64,000 nt of DNA from Juglans regia (taxonomy: Eukaryota; Streptophyta; Magnoliopsida; Fagales; Juglandaceae): NCBI RefSeq assembly GCF_001411555.2, contig NC_049903.1, positions 11,342,362-11,406,361 on the forward strand. Reading direction: 5' to 3'. The notes under the pieces are model-generated. The model saw only the letters and a program-made list of their open reading frames with translations. It was not told where the DNA came from and ran no database searches. Both the position numbers and the translations under genes were made by a program. Each line of letters starts with the position of its first letter. Within the stretch, counting starts at the first letter, position 1. This document shows, piece after piece, positions 60,641 through 64,000 of this stretch.

Positions 60641-61453
60641 CCCCCAGGGTCCTGCGCCGCACGGACTCCCATCGCACTCCACCTGGCCGTCCCTTCCTTT
60701 GCCACCAGTACGCCTCTCAGTTTTTCTCTCTTCTCTCTGCACGAAGCCGCAACCCGTAGCGGCACCACTGTCCTCCTCTTCACGACCACCGTTTCCAGCC
60801 ACTAGGTCTCTACCCTGCAGTCGCCACCTTTCACGCCTCGCACTCTGTCCAGCCAGAACACGTTTCCGCATTTAACACGTCGTTACCCAGGGTCAGTAAG
60901 TCTCCTTCCACTTCTCCGTTCGTCTCTCTGTTTACTCTCTCCGTCCGTATTTCTCTCTCCCAAACTCGTGTCTCTCTGTCTCGAACGCTCTGTTTGTCCC
61001 CTCTGCGGGTACCGCCGTCGTGACCAGTGAAGGCCGCTGCATCACACGCACAGCTGCGCCGCACCACTACATTTTTGTTGCACTACCCCGTCACCAAATC
61101 CAGCCAGCCACCGCCGCAAGATTGGTAAGACGCTCTCTTTCTTTAACCATGCACATGTTAAAACAGTGGCTAACTTGTATTATGGAGTGACTAGACAGTT
61201 TTAGGAATCAATTTGATTGTGTTGCGGATTTGGTTAATGGTGTTGATTGATTGGTAGTAAGTTGAAGTATTGGAGTTCGGTTTTAAGTGTTTCCTGACAT
61301 AGAGAATTTCGGCGTGAATGTCTCGGGTAGTCGGAAAGTTTGGGTTGATGCTTGTAGCACTGAGTAAATTGTAATCGGTTGAAGGAGTGGATTTGTGAGT
61401 TTTTAGAGAATATGTAGCAGTGTTGAGTTTTTAGAGACTATGTAGTAGTGTTG

Positions 61454-61516
61454 AGTTTACTTTCTTTGGAAGGAAAATCTTTTACCTATAAAAAAAAGTT
61501 TACTTTCTTTGGAAGG
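61454..61516 (+). mobile_element. Micro-insertion of a LINE tail with 20-bp target duplication
   Basis: 'agtttactttctttggaagg' occurs at 61454-61473 and again at 61497-61516. Between them lie only about 24 bp, ending 'tttacctataaaaaaaa', which matches the LINE 3' end ('tttacttataaaaaaa'). It is an extremely 5'-truncated retrotransposition event. Confidence 0.8.
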
Positions 61517-61577
61517 GTTTTTGAGGTATTTGATTTTGGAGGATTATTGTATCTAAGTTTTATATTTTGTGGATTTC

Positions 61578-61698
61578 AGGTTAAAAGGGTTTTGCTTTTC
61601 TTTTGTATACTTCCTGTGTACATGGGTTTCGCCTGTTACATTTGTTGAATAAAATTTTTTTTTACTTATAAAAAAAAAAAGGTTAAAAGGGTTCTGCT
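61578..61698 (+). mobile_element. LINE tail insertion (about 83 bp) with 19-bp target duplication
   Basis: 'aggttaaaagggttttgct' (61578-61596) and 'aggttaaaagggttctgct' (61680-61698) flank a copy of the LINE 3' end ('gtatacttcctgtgtacatg' through to poly-A). One mismatch between the duplications. The first duplication overlaps the candidate leader-intron acceptor. Confidence 0.9.
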
Positions 61699-61775
61699 GG
61701 ATACAGGGCGTGACAATTCAACAAAAACTTTCTAAAACCCTAGTGATAGGTTTGAAGAGGTTGAAGAGGTTTAGA

Positions 61776-63829
61776 ATGGAGGAGCAAAAGCTGAGAAGCG
61801 TGCCTGTGCTGCCATGGATGCGTAGCCCTGTTGATTTTAGTCTCTTCGAGGAGTGCCCACTCGATCTCCTTCCTTTCCTCGATTCCAGGTACCTCTTTTT
61901 TATTTCATTTTCTTTTGCTACCCAATATTTATGTTATTTTTATTTGGCAAAAATGTATTTATTGTAAATTATAAATTCTCCTTTTTAAATTTTCGGTTCC
62001 CTTTTTTAGAGCAAGAATTTCAAAGTTGCGTGATGATTGTTTATGTTTCTTATTCGAGACTACTAGGTTTGATGCAAATTGTTGTATGTGCTTGAATTTA
62101 TTATTATGGCGTTGTTGTGGTGTGAGCCTCCAAAATATTGTAATGTTATATAAGGGCTCACTGTTAGTTGATTTCTATAATTTTTTTTGATTGGCACTGG
62201 GTGTCTAGGAACAACGTCCCGACTAATCCCGAGAGTGCACAGGCTCTCAATAAGGAGTTTCCCGCAAGTACACATTGGGTAATTCAAAGGGAAAATCCCT
62301 CAGTCTGATGACCCCTAGAGATTTTTTGCACTCAAGGGGATTTGAACCATAGACCTGGGGGAGCATACACTCAAGCCCAATGCCTTTACCACTTGAGCCA
62401 ATCCCTAGGGGTTTGATTTCTATAATTGGGGTGGTGAAAAATTTCTTTTATGGTGAAGGTGGACAAACCTAATCTTATAAAAAGATTAAATCAAGAAAAA
62501 ATGGAATTGATGTGTAACTAAATTGCTACCAGCCTACCATTATTAACTTTGTGATGACTAACATACGCATTCCATTTCTTTAGGACTTCTATTTTTGGCC
62601 AGATGTTCTTGGTGAAATATAAGAACAAGAGGTTAATCTTATGGTCAAGGTAGTCGATTTCTTAACAAATCAGATACTGTCACTTGGTCAAGGGCAGAAA
62701 TTTAATTATTGAAAACGAAATTGAATTTTAGAAAAGAGAATAGAAGTCATTAGTGGCTTATTTTTGACATTATGTGTTATAGTGATTTAAAGGTGGGAGT
62801 TTTGAATCAAAGAGGTTATTGAGGAATGGAAAAGCGAAGGGGGACGTTCTTTTAGTTTCTTTATTCTCTTTCCCTACTTCATGTGATTTCTCTTGAACTG
62901 TGCTCCTTCCCCAGACAGTGCAACAAAAAGAATAATTTCAATGAGTGATAATTGGAGAAGCAAAAATACATTTATCATGTGAGTAAGCACTTAGTCTTTC
63001 CTTGTCTCACCCAAACTAAAACCTGTAGACATACTCATAAGTCCCTACCGAGGAGTATCTGCTAAATTCCACATTTCCAATTTTTCATTGTTAATTTGTT
63101 CTTTATTCCCTTTCTTTTGTTTCCTTTCTTTTTGGTATTTAGTCTGTTGTTAATTTCTATCAAGTCAGGTTGAAGGTGCCTCTCCATAATATGGGCATAT
63201 CTTCCCTCTTCCCAGTGCAAGTTGCAGTTTGGCAAGAGACAATTGGGCCAGGTGATTTTGAACGGGACCTCTGCATAAATTCTCCAACTGGAAGTGGGAA
63301 AACTTTAGCTTATGCTTTGCCAATAGTGCAAAAGCTATCGACTCGGGCTGTTAAATGTCTACGTGCTTTGGTGGTGTTGCCTACCCGTGACTTAGCAATT
63401 CAGGTTTAGTGCTTTCCTATGTTTGCATAATTTTTAAAATCCTTAATTCATCAGATTCTACGAATTACATGTTGGATCATTTGGGTGTTTCAAAACTCAA
63501 CCCATTTTGCTTACTTTCACCTGCTGTTCAATCGATTCCTTCAAACAGGCCTCTCCTTTTTCTCTTTGATTCAGGTTAAAGAGGTTTTTTCTGCAATTGC
63601 ACCAGCAGTGGGCTTGTCTGTTGGTTTGGCAGTTGGTCAATCTTCTATAGCGGATGAGATTTCTGAGCTTATCAAGAAGCCTAAGCTTGAGGCAGGCATC
63701 TGTTATGACCCCGAAGATTTTTCGCTTGAGCTACAAAGTTCCGTGGATATATTGGTGGCAACCCCTGGAAGGCTAATGGACCATATTAACTCCACTAAGG
63801 GCTTTACCCTTGAGCATCTGTGTTATCTT
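61776..63829 (+). CDS. RH1: DEAD-box RNA helicase, RH1-like (DDX51/Dbp6 type), 5' part
   Basis: ATP-dependent RNA helicase. The yeast/human relatives Dbp6/DDX51 act in nucleolar 60S ribosome biogenesis, which I infer here. Exons visible: 61776-61888, 63169-63403 and 63575-63829 (201 codons, in phase, next donor at 63830). The gene continues beyond the window. The start at 61776 (MEEQKL) was chosen because VPVLPWMRSPVDFSLFEECPLDLLP matches the N-terminus of Arabidopsis RH1 as I remember it; an in-frame upstream ATG at 61710 exists but its extension is not conserved. Motifs: Q-motif region with F52 and Q55, motif I SPTGSGKT (76-83), Ia PTRDLA (109-114), TPGR (179-182). The DEVD-type motif II would lie in the next exon, outside the window. 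Intron 1 (61889-63168) carries a SINE. Confidence 0.9.
62168..62427 (-). mobile_element. tRNA-derived SINE in RH1 intron 1
   Basis: The element core is 62183-62412, flanked by a 15-bp target duplication 'ttgatttctataatt' (62168-62182 and 62413-62427). On the minus strand it begins with a tRNA-like region: A-box-like TGGCTCAAGTGGTAAAGG and B-box GGTTCAAATCC (about 62340-62350), the internal RNA polymerase III promoter. The 3' end is a short A tract (poly-T at 62183-62188 on the plus strand). Confidence 0.9.
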
Positions 63830-64000
63830 GTAAGTAGCATATTGTGCCACTTGCAATTTTACTGTTGTACTGCTAATGTATTTAATGTTTATATTATCTT
63901 TCTATTGACTGAAATTCTTTATGAGATTGTCATATTTACACAGTGGCCTCAGATTTTTATTTATTTATTTTTATTTTTATTTCTTTTATATGAGCTACCA

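Larger units (their letters stand above)
60400..61775 (+). promoter_or_regulatory. Probable leader region of the RH1 gene, with a leader intron
   Basis: CT-rich sequence to 61124, then a good donor (attg|gtaaga). A candidate acceptor is 'ggatttcag' at 61579, with an alternative 'gatacag' at about 61705, before the ATG at 61776. This suggests a non-coding first exon and a 5' UTR intron, to be proven with transcripts. Two LINE-tail insertions with target duplications lie within it. Confidence 0.45.

Noticed and set aside
60155..61067. Several Ser/Leu- or Arg/Glu-rich frames on both strands
   Set aside because: They are produced by CT microsatellites and the CT-rich leader upstream of RH1.
62300..62405. 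A tRNA gene (A and B boxes present)
   Set aside because: No full cloverleaf is apparent and the sequence is part of a 230-bp element with a tail and target duplication, so it is a SINE.

Overview
The window is plant nuclear DNA. It carries intron-rich genes with GT-AG introns, plant-specific families (a CIPK protein kinase, EIX/Cf-type LRR receptor-like proteins), plant L1-type LINEs, hAT and CACTA transposons, MITEs and a tRNA-derived SINE, in an AT-rich background. The abundant MITE family rich in 'aactcaactcatctcatc' and the LINE/SINE types suggest a woody eudicot, possibly Fagales/Juglandaceae; that placement is inference from general familiarity and was not tested. No bacterial genes, CRISPR arrays or rRNA/tRNA genes were seen.

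Layout. Positions 1-1.57 kb: intergenic, possibly the 5' leader of a gene running off the left edge. Positions 1.57-26.45 kb and 26.45-40.01 kb are two diverged copies of one tandem duplication unit, each ordered: 5'-truncated LINE, broken LRR-RLP fragment, large LRR-RLP gene, repeat-rich spacer, 3' part of CIPK23. In copy 1 the RLP is open (a 999-aa two-exon model). The spacer has grown through a degenerate autonomous hAT element (about 14.4-19.35 kb), two hAT MITEs and other repeats. The CIPK23 part holds only exons 11-15, with a damaged splice donor. In copy 2 the RLP has lost about 680 bp of LRR sequence and carries a 4-bp frameshift, but its CIPK23 exons join the complete gene.

CIPK23 (36.9-47.9 kb, minus strand) can be reconstructed as 15 exons and 460 codons plus stop, with every junction in phase. 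Intron 3 carries a LINE insertion of about 3.9 kb whose 5' half is inverted relative to its 3' half and which has a 15-bp target-site duplication: the structure expected from twin priming. Its poly-A end lies about 40 nt from the exon 4 acceptor. From 48 to 60 kb the sequence is AT-rich and packed with MITEs, with a degraded DUF538-like fragment near 56.7 kb. The right end (61.78 kb onward, plus strand) holds the first three coding exons of a DEAD-box RNA helicase resembling Arabidopsis RH1. Its leader has two very short LINE-tail insertions with target-site duplications, and its first coding intron has a SINE.

I see no gene cluster that forms a new biochemical system. The novelty is structural: a duplication breakpoint inside a kinase gene, a twin-primed LINE in its intron, a divergent RLP pair with an unexpected shared intron, and several transposons whose exact ends and target duplications can be read directly.
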